Part shown: piece by piece, positions 22,500 through 35,039 of the stretch | How positions within the stretch are numbered: the first letter of the stretch is position 1 | Layout of the letters: each line of letters opens with the position of its first letter | NCBI GenBank assembly: GCA_022478985.1 | Contig: JAKSZP010007911.1 | Location: 62,001-126,000, forward strand | Source: Massospora cicadina | Taxonomy: Eukaryota > Entomophthoromycota > Entomophthoromycetes > Entomophthorales > Entomophthoraceae | Reading direction: 5' to 3' | DNA: 64,000 nt | Position numbers and translations under genes: made by a program | Notes under the pieces: generated by a model | Told to the model about the DNA's origin: nothing | What the model saw: only the letters and a program-made list of their open reading frames with translations | The model's database searches: none

Positions 22500-23168
22500 G
22501 CCGTTATTAAGCCCAAAGCTTGTCCTTAATTTCTTGAGTGGCATTTTGGATGGTGGTGAACATGTTTTGAGGCAACATAGTTGGTAGGTTATAAGCATCC
22601 AGCTCCTTATTTGTGTAATTATTCTTGGGTCTCTTATTAGTAGATCTTGGATGAGGTTGCTCTACTAGCTTTTAATAAATCTTAAATTCATACTACGCTA
22701 GTTCTAGATGCCACTGGGCCTGGAGCTGGTTCAAGTACTTTGGCTCTTGTATAATTTGAGGGTGCGGTAGTCTGTTATGATTGTAGCTGGGTGTCATGAA
22801 TACAGCAAGTGATGATGCCATTCCTCCTGAGCTGGGGAAAATGCCAGGAGCTCCTTATAATACATGGGAGTAGTCCGTCTCAGTGTACAACATTTCACTA
22901 CTAAAATAGCTTACAGAATGATCTAACACTGTCTTCCCCCTCCTGCAACAAGAACCCAATTGCAAAGTTTGAGGCGTCAGTCTCCACTATGGAGGGCCAG
23001 TTAGTGTCAGAGTGTTAAGTACAGGTGCAGTCATGAGGATCTCCTTCATGGCCAGGAAAGATTTTTACTCCTCTTTCCACTAGAATGGCACCTGCTTTGT
23101 TGCATGGTAAGTCTCTAGAAGTTAAAGAGAGGTCTTTAGCAAAGCGTCAAAGGAATTTATTACGCTGT
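22500..23168 (-). pseudogene. RNase H and RT thumb end of element D
   Basis: Minus-strand text INSFDALLKTSL, then MKEILMTAPVLNTLTLTG and VETDASNFAIGFLLQEGED (about 22930-22990) is the RT connection and the start of RNase H with its first catalytic Asp. Downstream text is badly shifted. It abuts the solo LTR at 23169. Confidence 0.65.
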
Positions 23169-24150
23169 TGAATTTCAGATGACCATATTTTATCCCACTT
23201 ACAGATTAATCAATTCAAAGATTATTAGTTCCAATCTAGTATTTTGGCGATAATTGCTGACTAAAATATTAGTTGTAACTAATCAATGGAAGGAACTCAA
23301 TGATTAACTTAATTAGCATTTTCTTTGGGGATCATCCCCAAGACTATTAAGCAAAAATTCAATGGGGGAGTAAGACCTGATAGTTGAATTAATATGAGGA
23401 AACATTTAGATCAAACGGTTGGGGAGTTGTTGAAACTACCTAGGCGTTTTTATCGCTTGTGTCAAATGTTAGAATCATCATAAGGCAACACGAACTGAAT
23501 CAATTGGTGTTCATCTCTTGACACTAATATATTGGTCGCTGAACATTGAGGATTACGCCCCCTAAGAAAATCAAGGTAAAGATACCACCAGGTCTCTTAA
23601 GCTAAAGCTAAAAAGTCGAACCATCTGGGGAACAATTAACTAATCTCCAGTGAGCAGCTGTAAAGCTGTGCGTCAAGTGTACTATAAAACCCTCCGATAA
23701 TTCCCTAATAAAAGCTAATCTAAAATTGATAAGAACTTAGTTTTTTATACATTGGTTGTATAGCTTTCCTTGGAATAAGAGTGCATGGATTAGATATCCT
23801 TAGTTTGTTGTTATTAAATCTCCGCTTGGCTCTGCGTGAATAGATTAGGGAAATGTTCCCTACCAGTTCAAACATATCTTTAAGAGGAAGAAGCACCTAT
23901 TAGCGTGGACCCTTTACTGAACATGGCTTTAGAAAATCAACTTTTAAAACAGTCTTCATACTATTATTTCCCCAGTCTATCTATTTCAGTTAATCAACGC
24001 AAGTGGTCAAGAATCTGTGTAGTTAATATCAGGGAGTAAAAGTGAGCTACAAACTAAGCGGACCTGACCTTTTAACACACGCCTAGGAAACTTTTAAAGC
24101 CGAGTCTATCTGTAGGAGCCAACTATTACCTCACCGCCTTTAACTAGTCA
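23169..24150 (+). repeat. solo LTR related to element A, inserted in the RT of D
   Basis: About 980 bp separating two halves of D's RT. Its start (TGAATTTCAGATGACCATAT) and the following 160 bases align loosely with the reverse complement of A's LTR, including the palindrome TTGGGGATCATCCCCAA at 23325-23341. The right border is approximate and no clear TSD was found. Confidence 0.55.
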
Positions 24151-24770
24151 GGGCATATGGATATTTTCTTTGTGGAAGGCTACGTTCCACAAGGTTAATA
24201 CAGAGTCTTTATAGAACTCACATTTTGAATTTTAAGTGGAGGTTTTCCTTGTCAAGGGCCTTCAGCACGTCGCCCTTGTACTTCTCTTTAGTCTTGGAGA
24301 ATATGAGATTATTATTTATGTATGCTATACAGCATTTCCTACAAGTTGCTCAAGGCTTTGCCAATGGTGTGCTGGAATACTCCAGGGGATTCTTGAGACC
24401 AAAGGGAAACACCCTGTATTCAAACACCCCCAAGTGGTACTTGAAGGCCATTTACTGTTGTTGCTTCGGAATCACAGGAATTTGGTTGAACGTGTTAACC
24501 AGTCCAGCTTAGTGAAGATCTGAATCCCCAGATTATCTGGGAGATGGGCTTCAGCAACATAATGGGATATGGATCAGACTCAGTTATTGTGTTCAACTGC
24601 CAGTAATCTACGCATGGTTGGAGAAGGCCACTTAGTTTGGGAACCAGAAATATGGGTGACACCTCAGGAGACCTAAAGGGTACAATAATCCCACATTCAA
24701 GCATCTCTCTAACATATGCTTATAGGGCTTCTTTCTCATTTAGGCTCAAGGGGTAGATGAGGCAACCCTT
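24151..24770 (-). pseudogene. reverse transcriptase of element D
   Basis: The ORF 24495-24704 reads MLECGIIVPFRSPEVSPIFL, then VDYWQLNTITESDPYPI, the fingers of a Ty3 RT. Further left the text continues with a shifted palm (VDDMLIFSKT-like, so the catalytic box is partly kept) up to the solo LTR. It follows the pre-RT segment YLTSPNGIFSFTFKF (24784-24860). Confidence 0.75.
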
Positions 24771-24783
24771 TGAGAACTCCACG

Positions 24784-25555
24784 TCATTTTTTAAACTTGA
24801 ATGTAAAGGAGAAAATCCCGTTTGGGGAGGTGAGGTAGCGTTGTTCTTCTAAAAACAGGTGGGAGTATGTTTTGAACTCTTCTAGGATGTTCATCACAGG
24901 TTTCTTCCCAAGCACAGCAGTCACTATGGCCTTCCCTCCACCAGTGGCAAAAAAATCTAGTCTACTGGAGGCTGATACTTTGAGTGCAGCATGACAAGGC
25001 ACTCCTCCAGTTTTCACTAATGGAGTACTTGTGCCACCACTTCATGCCCAGGATTTTGAGTGAGGCAGGTTTCCAATAGTGCTATATGCTTCATGGAACT
25101 TGTAAGATCCTTGCCAAAGCATCACCCGGGGCTTGACTTCCCAACATTCTAATGATTTTGGAGGTGTCCGCTAGCATAAAATTTCTCTTCCATTCCATCT
25201 CTAGACTCATTCTTCGCGCTAACCCAACATATAGATTTTTGTCTCCTGCCCCTGGGTCTGCCAGCGCCCAGAGTTTGCCCTCACCCCTCCCCTTGTTTTA
25301 CCCAATCTGTAACATAAATGGAACATAAAGATAAGATGAGGTATTTTATTATTGATAGAGTCGACATGTTGGGGGTATGACAGAAGTTTTAGGTAGGACC
25401 AGAGGTGCCTTTTCTGAGGGTTTTGGAGGGGGCCACCCCGTTTGCAGAACCACAGGGTGATTCATGAGAGGGCTCCAGAGAGGAGCTGGGGACAGGCTCA
25501 TACTTGGTAGAACGGCCACTAAACTTCCCATGTTGTGATGCAGAGTGAATTTCAC
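24784..25555 (-). pseudogene. protease region of element D
   Basis: The reading KLWALADPGAGDKNLYVG (about 25235-25285) corresponds to the retropepsin active site with D-T/S-G changed to DPG. GMKWWHKYSI (about 25040) matches the usual protease C-terminus. A 77-codon ORF (24784-25017) links protease and RT. The changed active site and stops make it non-functional. Confidence 0.5.
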
Positions 25556-26367
25556 CTAAGCTATCTTCAGTCGCCCTCCACCTGGATTATGACTGAGAAC
25601 TCTTAATTGAGGGTGGCTCCAAGGCAAGTGGCAGCCATATCGGTGAGGATGTCTGGGCAGAGGTTCTGGCAGAACATCCGTGCAATTGGGGAGGAGGTGG
25701 CTTTGTCCACCTTGGCCAACGAGTGGTAAACATGTGTGCACTCCATGACTGATGTCTTACCTTGTGTGAGAGTCAGGAGGGCAGACCAAGCCGCGTCTTG
25801 GGAGTCATTGGGCGTCGCCACTCTTTTAAACAAAAAAAAACATTGAATCAAAGATAGGAGGAAGAGCCAACTGGGTTTCCAATAGCTCACTGAACCAGGC
25901 TGATGGTTTTTGGTCAGGAAGCCACTATTTGATTAATCTAGAGTGACATATGGGCAATTTCTCCTGAGGTGTCAGTTAGTCAGTCCTGAAGTCTTAAATG
26001 AGAGAAGGTTGTATGTAGTGTGATTAGCTCCCTGGAATGAGGGCCTGGTAGAATTCTGATGAGGGCTGCTCATAACTGGTGTGGAGTTGGACATGCCCAC
26101 AAGAGGGGAGGAAACGGATGACAACTCTTATGAGGAACAGGAGAGAGAAGACGACTATCAGAAACGTGGTTGGGTGTTCATACCACGCAGGCAGGGCTTT
26201 TTCTAAAGACTTATCCACTAAATCTAGAAACAGAGGCATCATGTTAAATGAGCTTTGTCTATTGTGATGGAAAAAGTCCCTGAATAATTCCATAAAGGAG
26301 TTGGGAATAGGGACCAGGTAAGTGCTCACAAACAGGATAACCCTGCTGTGGTAATTAATAACCTGTT
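25556..26367 (-). pseudogene. gag of element D with a membrane-like N-terminal segment
   Basis: Directly after the 5' LTR the minus strand opens with a reading (first in-frame ATG about 26290, MELFRDFFHHNR) that carries a hydrophobic run TTFLIVVFSLLFLIRVVIRF at about 26090-26165, long enough to span a membrane. A capsid-like part follows at 25603-25890 (AWSALLTLTQGKTSVMECTH, then MFCQNLCPDILTDMAATCLG), typical of Ty3 Gag. Frames shift between them. No zinc knuckle was seen. A membrane segment in Gag is unusual and is also seen in element G. Confidence 0.6.
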
Positions 26368-27272
26368 TGTTAGAGCAAACTCTTGACTATGAAATTTTGG
26401 GCTACAGTGAGAACTATAATAGCACTCAGAAAGAGGGATTGACCTCTGTAGAGAGCATACAAGGATGAAATGGCCTTGTCAAAGTATCAAGTGTGGACCA
26501 AAAGCTGTTTTTCTTAGGCTTTTAATAGAATAATTTTCAATTTTCAAAACTTATTTCCTAAATTACTGAATCTATTAGATTATTATAGAAAACAAAACTG
26601 ATTTGTGAGGCTTCATTATCTTAAATTATACTTCAAATAGGGGAAGAATGGGTCTTAGTCTTTGCTGAGTTTGTAGACAACTTCTTGATGGTAGGCATAA
26701 CCTAAGGATCTGTATCCTCAATTTCCTCATTGGACCCATTTTAGTAATTAGGATGGATATCTTTGCAGTTTTCATAACTTTTTTGCATAACTTATTTTTG
26801 GTTCAAATTATCTCAAAGCCTGAAACTTTGTTAACATCTTTATCAATAAAAAAATTTAATGGCAATTTGCTGATTGCCATTTCCAAGAGGCTCATTCAAC
26901 TTAAACCAAAGTGGCGGCATCTGGTTATTCAAAGCGCCATTTATAAGTGTTTCCATCATCATTGACTTTTTTAGTAATATTATGTTTTGTGACATCTGGT
27001 TGATCTAAGCGCCATTTGCAAGAATTCCCATCCTCAAAAAATTTCAAAGATATTTGATTTGGCAACATTTTGTTGGCCAGAGCGGCATTTACTAGGACTT
27101 CCCTCCTCGTCAGCAGATTTTAGTAAAATTAAATTTTTGAGGCATCAGATTTGCCAGAATTCCATTTTGAAATCCTTTGAAATCATGCCCATCACCTTTA
27201 GCCCTGATCATTGCAGCGGGAAGATTAAGGCAATGTGGCAGTCAGAGCACAACTTGTCCATTAAAGTTATCA
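26368..27272 (-). repeat. 5' LTR of element D
   Basis: 905 bp, TGTTAGAGC start and ATCA end in plus orientation, aligning with both blocks of the left LTR. There is no TGG-type PBS next to it on the minus strand, unlike elements A, E, F and M. Confidence 0.8.
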
Positions 27273-28541
27273 TTTTTAGTTTTAAATGCACTTTAGGAAC
27301 TGGCGTGGTGTAAGATAAAATGGGGGAGAGAGCACGTTGGGTTTAAGGGCACTTGAATAAGTTAACTTGAGTGGCTTGTCAAGAATTTAGTCACCTCATC
27401 CAAGGAAAACAAATTTGGCGCCAAGCATTTGGTTTTGCTAACTTGTTGGCGCAGTTGTAAGTCTCAGCATTGGAAATCAGTGTGTTGAGGCACTGGGTTG
27501 AGATAAATTCTTCATTTGGCTTTTCAAGAGGTTCCAGCACTGCTTTACAATTAAAATAAAACTAAGATCTTTTTTGGGGTCTTCAATGGCTCTGATTTGA
27601 AGCGCTGGAGCAACTAGGACCATTGGCGCAGAGGAATAAAAAGGGCACTGAGGCAATTGTGTTTTTTAAATCAAAACAGTGGTAAGCATAGGAGCAAATA
27701 AATAGAAATGGAGCCAATAATTTTGTGTTGGTTATTTCAATTTTATTTTCAGAGAGTTGAGGAGCTCTAGTCCAGAGAGCTGAGAAGGGTGCCAAGGCAT
27801 TTGGGTTGTCTTCTTCAACTTCAGCATCAGAATAGCAATGAGCATTGGGAACTAAAACGGCGAAACAATCATTTTGATTCAGCTTCTGTTTGGCTCATCA
27901 CGTGGTTCCTGCTCAGCTAAAAAAATTAACCTTGAAATCTTCTTGGACTTTGGCTTCAGTAACATCATCTTTGTCAGCTGTAACAGGCCCAAGTTCTACT
28001 CACTTATCCTAGATTTCTTCTATGTTAAGCAGTTATATTTGGCAGCGCTCTTTCAGGAGTTTCTCCAGCATTGGAATAATAGAATCTTTATCTATAGCGT
28101 CATAGATCATTTTTAATCCTTCCTCAGCTAATTAGAAATTTTTGATATATGGTTAACTTTTTAGATTCAATTACCAGCATCTTTAGCATAATTCTTAATA
28201 AGTTTAAGCCGTTTTTCATACCATTAGACGTCGAGCATACATTCAATTTCACAGCTCACTTCCTTCATGGCAGTTTTCATTGCTTCAAGGTATCTGTGGC
28301 TCATACTGTCCATGGTATTTATGCCATCCAGGTAGGTTAAAGATCAGTTAAGCCACAGGTGGTAACACCAGCTCATATACAGAAAGTAAAAGTGACATTC
28401 TTTCATCTGTGTCCATCCTGTCATGATTCTTAGAGTGGACCCTTTGGTGTACATTTATCTTCTTATCGCTGGTATTACTTATGTAAAAGTATTTCTTAAC
28501 TAGGTAGCCTCAGAAAGCGTCCCTTGCAGGATCACCAGCGT
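27273..28541 (-). pseudogene. gag-like leader of element 'K'
   Basis: After a PBS-like site (28521-28538) the minus strand carries decayed coding text with helical, E- and K-rich character, for example EAMKTAMKEVSCEIECMLDV and AEEGLKMIYDAIDKDSIIPM (about 28060-28120). The 60 bases around the PBS match those of element 0, so K belongs to that family or a sister. The 3' remainder is missing; D may have inserted in it. Confidence 0.4.
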
Positions 28542-29503
28542 TGAGTTTTTATTTAGATTGGAAAAAAGGTTTTAAAGGGCTATGTAATTATTAGTTCTAT
28601 AGAACCTGTGAAATCTCCTAGCAGACTTCTGTCTTTTTTATCTCTCTTATCAGAACGACTGTCACCAAGGAAAATTTTTGTTTACTAGAACAGACAGAAT
28701 CTCTAGTTTATGACTAGGTAAAATAAACTTGGTAAGCAAAAAAGATCCTTTATTTGATATCATCCTAGAACTTTAATAGTGCTGGGGAAATAGGGTTTAG
28801 GCGGGAATAGGGAAAAACCTTTAAGCTTATTAAAATGGGGTTGTTGAGGCAAATTATCTCAAATAGTTCATTTAAATGTTTGACTTATTTAAATTGAGAA
28901 TTGGTTGATGGTAGATAAAATTTGATTTTAATAGTAATTTTGGTTTTTTATCTAACAAAGCATCAATTGACAAAACAATATTTTTAGTTGATGATAATTT
29001 TGGCCCTTTGGCCTGACAGTGCATTGTTTAATAAACAAATTAAAGACAAATACTAGGTGATTTAAATAATCAGCCATTTGATATCATTGAAGTTGAGGCT
29101 TCCCTTGCATTGGGAAAAGCCCAACAGATTAAATTATATTTAGCATAGTCCATATTTTTTATTAAAACTAAATAACTTTAGTCTGATAAGTTTTTTAAAT
29201 ATAGATCTACTAAGTTCATTTTAACTTAATTTTTAGATCTATAGTTTATATAATCAAGGTGGATGATAGTAGGGACCATCTAGTACTAAAAAAGGTGGAT
29301 GATAGTATAATGGTAGATTAACTAGTCAATTTTATTTCCAGATTCTTTACTTTCTAATTTTTAAAGTTACTATTTGAGTTTAAGCATAAGTAGACTGCCA
29401 ATGGAACAACAATTTGCACATTGTAAACTATATTACTTTATGAATTTATGTGGATTCTATCAACTTTCAACTAATGCTTACCTGAATATAATTTATATAT
29501 AGT
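28542..29503 (-). repeat. LTR-like stretch of element K
   Basis: TG at 28542 just outside the PBS-like site. AT-rich, no ORF. Its right end is not defined because the LTR of element E begins at 29504 and no second copy is visible. Holds microretroposon 2 at 29272. Confidence 0.35.
29272..29293 (+). mobile_element. microretroposon 2 (22 bp)
   Basis: GGGACCATCTAGTACT plus six A, flanked by the perfect 14-bp duplication GGTGGATGATAGTA (29258-29271 and 29294-29307). Same family as 17242. Confidence 0.88.
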
Positions 29504-30495
29504 TGAAAAATTCTTTGGGGTTTAATTCACAAGTTCATACTTGATTGAATTTATTCAAGATATAGTATGGTGATTATCTTTTGTAATTAAATATTAAGTT
29601 GATTTTTCTCATGACCAATGATTCTAAGTTTTGATTAGGTATTCTCCTACATAAAAGTGATGACAAACTTTCTTCTGGTAACTTGAAAATGATATGGACA
29701 AGGGAACTATTTTTTCCAAGCTTACAAAAAATTACTGGAGAGCAAACTGCACTATAGAAACTACTCTTCCAACTTCTACACAATAGTACTTGAGAGCAAA
29801 GATAGATAAAGGAAAGTTATCCTTCAAGCTCTTCCACAAGAGAACAATGAAAATTGTACTTCAATCTATTTTCTGAGCTCTGTCTTTATTTAATAAAATT
29901 TAAGGGGTTTAAATGAAGGTATTTGGTGCCCAACTCTTTGGTTGGCACCTCAATGGTAATTTCATATTGCAATGAACTTAAGACTAAATAGTAATCTCAA
30001 ACAATGAAAATTTGATCTACCTAGTAGGTATCCAACATAAATCAAATCTTATCCTTCCTTCGTTGGATTCCAAAAAAGCGTGAACCAACGCCTTTAACCA
30101 ACCCCAGCAGACCAACCTTTCCAAACTAGCAACTTTTTTAGTAATGAGATCATTCAACCATTATTAGCAGGTAGAATCAACAAGACTAACCTGAAAGTTA
30201 CTGCATGAGAAGTTGTCAACTTTTTTAACAACTACAAAAACACTATTATCAAATGGTGAAAATCAATCCGCACAATGAGGTTAAATGTTAATAATGAAAC
30301 CAACAAATATAACTTCTACAAACATTGATGGGGATCATCCCCAGTAAGCCTTTGTTAGACATGATATTAATCAAATTACAACATATGACTATTTTATGAT
30401 TTATATTTAAACAGCCCCAAACAATAGTTATTGAACATCAAAAACTCCTTTTTCCCTTAGGATTGTTTATTACTAAAGAAAAAATTTATAGGACA
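29504..30495 (-). repeat. 3' LTR of element E
   Basis: Aligns with 42150-42616 and 44556-45002. Contains the palindrome TGGGGATCATCCCCA (30329-30343) in the same surrounding text as in A (AACATTG before it). Ends are approximate. Confidence 0.7.
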
Positions 30496-32182
30496 GATTT
30501 GATATAATTTGTCACAGCTAGTTGTTGTAACATTCCAAAATCTGAACCATATCTGTCAAACCAGATTATCCAGTAAAGTTAGTGTTTTGGAGTAGATGAC
30601 GCTTTGTACTGTGACATGAGTCAGCAAGAATGGTTTTACTTTATTTTAATCAGAGCTAGATCTTTTCTCCTTGCTCAATGCTTCTAAGGGATATTCTTGG
30701 CAGTAATGTTCATCATCCTCTTCTCCTTTTCATGTAAATTGCCATCTTACAAGAGCATGGTCATCACAGTAAACGCTGCACCAGGATTACTCAGTCATGC
30801 TTGCCAATTATAAATTACTAAACGATTGTTTTCACCCAGGTGGGTGATCTCACATATTGATAAGGTTGTATCTTCAAGTTATTTGTAACTCATGAAAAAA
30901 TTATAATAATATGCTAGTTTCAACAAAAACTGGTTTTGACAATCATCCACACTCAATCAGTCTTATTTACTATCATACTAGTTCATCCTCCTTCTCCCTG
31001 CAACATTGCAAATGGAAACACAGCCTAATACACAAACTTGCAGAAAACTAAAACCAATATGATTCTTATTATTATATTTTAACTTATCTTTTTTCAAGGG
31101 ACTCTCTCATATACATATAGTTTTGATATAATTTTTATCTTTTTATATATTTTCTATGTTTTTATGAAAAGCTAATTATATTTATATCTTTCCTTTAAAT
31201 GCAACACTTTACATGTTTACCATGGACCCAATTCGCCATGTGACTATTGGCAATGTGTTTAATTGTATAGGCATCTATCGCCAAATTGCAATAATAAAAG
31301 GCCAACTTTTATAGATATTTTAAAAAAGATCCTAATCATAGTTGATCTTTCTGAGGGTGACAATTAACCACCATTATTGTTAAACTGACCTTATTGACAA
31401 TTTCCAGTACCTGCAAAAAGCTGATTGGTTATCTTAATTAATTTACCTATCATCATACCTTGCCATGGCTAACGTTTAACTCAATTGTGCTGAGAGATCA
31501 GGAATTTTTCCTTAATGGTGTTGAATGAAACGGATAAATTGGTACTCTAAAGCTTTGACTTTAGTAAATCATCTATGTTCTCAGTGCTTTGTTCTAATTT
31601 ACCTAGTTGACTGGAATAAGTCCAAGAAAACTTTTTAATTATTTTTTAATCAGCAACCTTTTTTGTTTTTGAGCTTTTGACAGCATTTGCATTCAGAGTT
31701 AAGAATTATTATAGTGAATCTTCTCTGGGTTTATCCATAAAAAGTCTGAAATATTAACACCTCAAAGAAGTTGTTGATGGAATGGGGTTACTGAAGTACT
31801 TGAATGTTCCATATCTAAATTGTTGATTATTTTCTTATTTCATACCAGTTTCCTTAACTTGAGGAGTGACAAATTTATATGCTCTTTAGGCTTTGTCACC
31901 TCAACATTGGGTGGAATAATGTTCAGCTACACCACATTTATGACTGAGGTTCTGAGATTTATCCAGCCACTTTGGCACATATGGGTAGTTCCATGACGAA
32001 ACTTGGTTCTAAGAGTTTATTCATGTAATCATATTTACCTTTTTATTATCTTTAAAATATGAATAGAAATGGAAGTTTAATTAATTGCTTTAATGTTGAG
32101 CTTTACATTTCCAGATACTCAACCATATGTGAAGTGGAAAATTTTGGTTGTCAACGTCAATCCATGGCTTAGCAAAGATCTC
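30496..32182 (-). pseudogene. internal 3' region and gag end of element E
   Basis: Next to F, at about 32095-32182, the minus strand reads FSTSHMVEYLEM, matching PTSQMVGHLKM in the gag of A; this shows that F is inserted in E's gag. The rest, down to 30496, is AT-rich without usable ORF. Confidence 0.45.
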
Positions 32183-32571
32183 TGTAGGGCCAGTAGCAAA
32201 AGGTCCTTTTACTTGCTTCTTGCTCAGTTCATGGTTGTCTAGTAACTCTAGATTTACCAAATGGCATGGGTACATGGTAAAGTTCTAAATCCTTTAGTAT
32301 AGGTAAGACTACCGTAATAATCTTCACAAATAGTTAACAAAATTTGGCAAAAACCAAGACTTTATTTAAAGTAAGTCAATAATAAATTTAGTTGAGTCAC
32401 TTCTGCTAAGATTCGTTAGTGCTCTCATTATGTAGATTATCAACTATTATATAATATAATTGCGAAAAAGAATTGATATGTCAGGAAAAGGTTCAAGTGG
32501 AAAGTCATGGAGCTTTCTTTACTATAATAAAACTTCTGAAAAATCTACCAGCAGGGTTAGGATTATTGTCA
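32183..32571 (-). repeat. 3' LTR of element F
   Basis: 389 bp, TGTAG start and GTC-A end, aligned with 40774-41148; the tract TTTAGTATAGGTAAG is identical in both. Confidence 0.75.
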
Positions 32572-33600
32572 GAAAATCGCTTTTCTAGCGACAGTGGAAT
32601 CTGCTAGTTGGCAGGCTCCCAGTATGAAGACTAGTCAGCCCTTGCCGTTTTACCTTAGGCACGGGGCCAACAGCGCTGGCTGACCCCTTGGCATGTCACA
32701 TGTACCATTTGGGAATCCCTCAGCCTAAACCCCAACCACTAAGATTATACATAAAATTAAATAAATAGAGAGATTAGGCAAAGGGAGATATTTATTGAAA
32801 GGGAAGCGTCAGGTATTTATAATATTTACAAAATGTCTACTGCACCCCCGCCAACCTATAAGTTTTCCGCTGGACCTTCTGGCCACCCATTCTTCTCGTC
32901 CTTCTGCTGCGCTACTCTCTTCTCTTGCATCAACCCTCTCTCCCCATCCTTTCTGATATCTGAATTAGTTTCAGCTCATCCTCAGCATTGAGTTACCAAG
33001 GATCTGCATAATTTTATTATATTAATTAACATCAAATTTGGATTTGACCTTTGAGTTGATTACTATGCACTGAAAACCTCTTTGGTCGCTCACTTTGACT
33101 CAGAATAATTTGGCTCCTTGCTGATGACAAGCTTTGACTATTATTAGTCAGTTACTTGGGATTCCGCCTTCCTTAGGCAACTGCTTGGGTTCAACTTTTA
33201 TAGTCAATTAATAATTAATATATTAGGCGCTGGAAACAACCCCAGCTGCCTCATACTCAAATTCCTCAGGTTCCGTCAACATTTACTTAAATATCCAAAT
33301 GTATCATCCTTGGCTATTAGTTGCTGGTGATCCTTATACCATTTTTAGGCCAGCAATTGGCTCTGTTCAATCCTAACTTCAAAACTCGGCGGAATGCATA
33401 GATTTGGCTAAACCCAATTTGGAGAGCAACTTACCACGCAATCATCAAAACATACAAAATTCAGCCAATAAGCTATTCCGCCAGGATTGGCCTGTTTCAT
33501 CCCAAATATCAACTAATCACTAGAGGATTTCATCTGGTTAATTTCCAACATTTGTGTTAAAACTTCAATTTGTGAACTATAAATGAAATCAATTGATTAT
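32572..33600. other. 3' non-coding region of element F
   Basis: Between the integrase end and the 3' LTR. A C-rich, more GC-rich patch (32570-32740 and 32840-32950) stands out from the AT-rich surroundings, but I find no ORF, no second copy and no RNA-like signal. Confidence 0.3.
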
Positions 33601-34620
33601 CCAGCACCTCCATCCTTGGCTTGATTCTCCACTTAAGCTTTATGGGAGGTTGTCAGACCTGTAATAAGATCAGAGAAATTGGGCTGAACGCTATTAATTA
33701 TCTGTCCATCAGTCAAACTCTGACTAGTGTATGCTTCAGTAGCAACTTGGTCAAGTACAATGTAAGGCCCTTTCCATAAAGTAGCTAACTTATGCTTATA
33801 CTTGATCCATAAGTATTGCATTCAGTCTTTGATTGCCAATTGCAAAGCTCACCACATTAAACCTATGCAAGTCATCCTTCCCCTTATGATTAATACTTTG
33901 GGTAAGGGCTGCTCCTTAGATTCAGTATAAAACTCAATAAGGGATTTACCATATGGTTAAAGTATTTTATGGCCAAAATAATCTTTGATGGTAATGATGG
34001 AGTGTAATAAGGGTGATAGTGCAGATTGTCAACCATTTAAAGCTGTAAGGTTGAGTATCTGTGCCGCTATGGTATCTAATATTATATGAAAAAAAAGTCA
34101 AGTACACATATATGGACCATTTAGATTTATAATTGTTGCTGAGCTTCCAAAGGGCTTGTACTAAGGTACAATTGGCGCTTTCCACTATTCTGTTGGTCTT
34201 AGATGATAGGGGACAGTAAGAACTTCCCAGATTCACATTAGCTCATTTTGTTTGGGCACAAATTGTGAAGTGAAATTTGTGGCATTGTCTGTGAGGATAA
34301 CTTGTGGGCAACCATGCCTGTATATTATTTATTTTAATATAAATTTTGCAGTTGATATTGTTCAAAGATCCTTTAGGGTCAAGCCTTGATCTACCTGGTG
34401 AGATAATCAAAATCTACTATGATGTAATTGAAGTTAAGGACGCTAGTGAAAAGGGTCCTAGTACATTGATAAACACTGTGTGTTAAGGTCAATTAGGCTT
34501 GTCTAGCCAGTAAGTAGTCATGGACTTTTTAGGGCTGGTGTGCTTGACATTAATAACATTTTATTAACAAATCTATAACATCAAATTTTTAAAGAACCTT
34601 GATAATACCCTTGTTAATTT
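33601..34620 (-). pseudogene. integrase of element F
   Basis: Core remnants [19 protein letters not shown] (about 34265-34320) and NRIVESANCTLVQALWKLSN (34125-34185, with the third catalytic E kept), then FFSYNIRYHSGTDTQPY. The C-terminal beta-barrel is the ORF 33633-33821 (HKLATLWKGPYIVLDQV). No chromodomain. Confidence 0.75.
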
Positions 34621-35039
34621 AGCTTTAAGGTATTTAGCAAGCCCTTTGTCCCATGTCGCAATGAGCTTTCATGATTATCTCCAGACAAGCAGAAGATGAG
34701 GGTAGATTCTCTGGTCACTCCCCCACAATTTTGTATAATTGTCCATTCCAAATTTCTGTCTTCATGAGCTTTCCCATGGTGTATAATATAGCAGGATTTT
34801 TGTTGACGTAATTCTTTGCTTAATTTTTAGAGTTGATCCATAAGGGAGTGAGTGCTGCTAAGTCAGGCAGTCACAAAAGCTCATCGGCATTTTAATAGGT
34901 ATTTCCTAACCAATAAATTACGTTGTTATATGCATTTAATTTCAAAAATTATTGTGCTACTGACCTCTAAGTTCCTTGAGATTATATATTCATTGCAAGG
35001 AATCATGAGTGGTGACTATTTGAACTTGGTCCTGCGTAT

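Larger units (their letters stand above)
19373..27272 (-). mobile_element. Ty3 retrotransposon 'D'
   Basis: Long direct repeats at both ends (19373-21108, interrupted, and 26368-27272) enclose minus-strand gag, protease, RT, RNase H and integrase pieces in the normal order. Two solo LTRs are inserted in it: one of the element 1 family in the left LTR, and one related to A in the RT. The outer flanks ATTCT and TTTTT do not give a convincing TSD. Confidence 0.8.

Noticed and set aside
24225..24523. Two 95-codon plus-strand ORFs
   Set aside because: Lie opposite the RT of element D and show no independent similarity.
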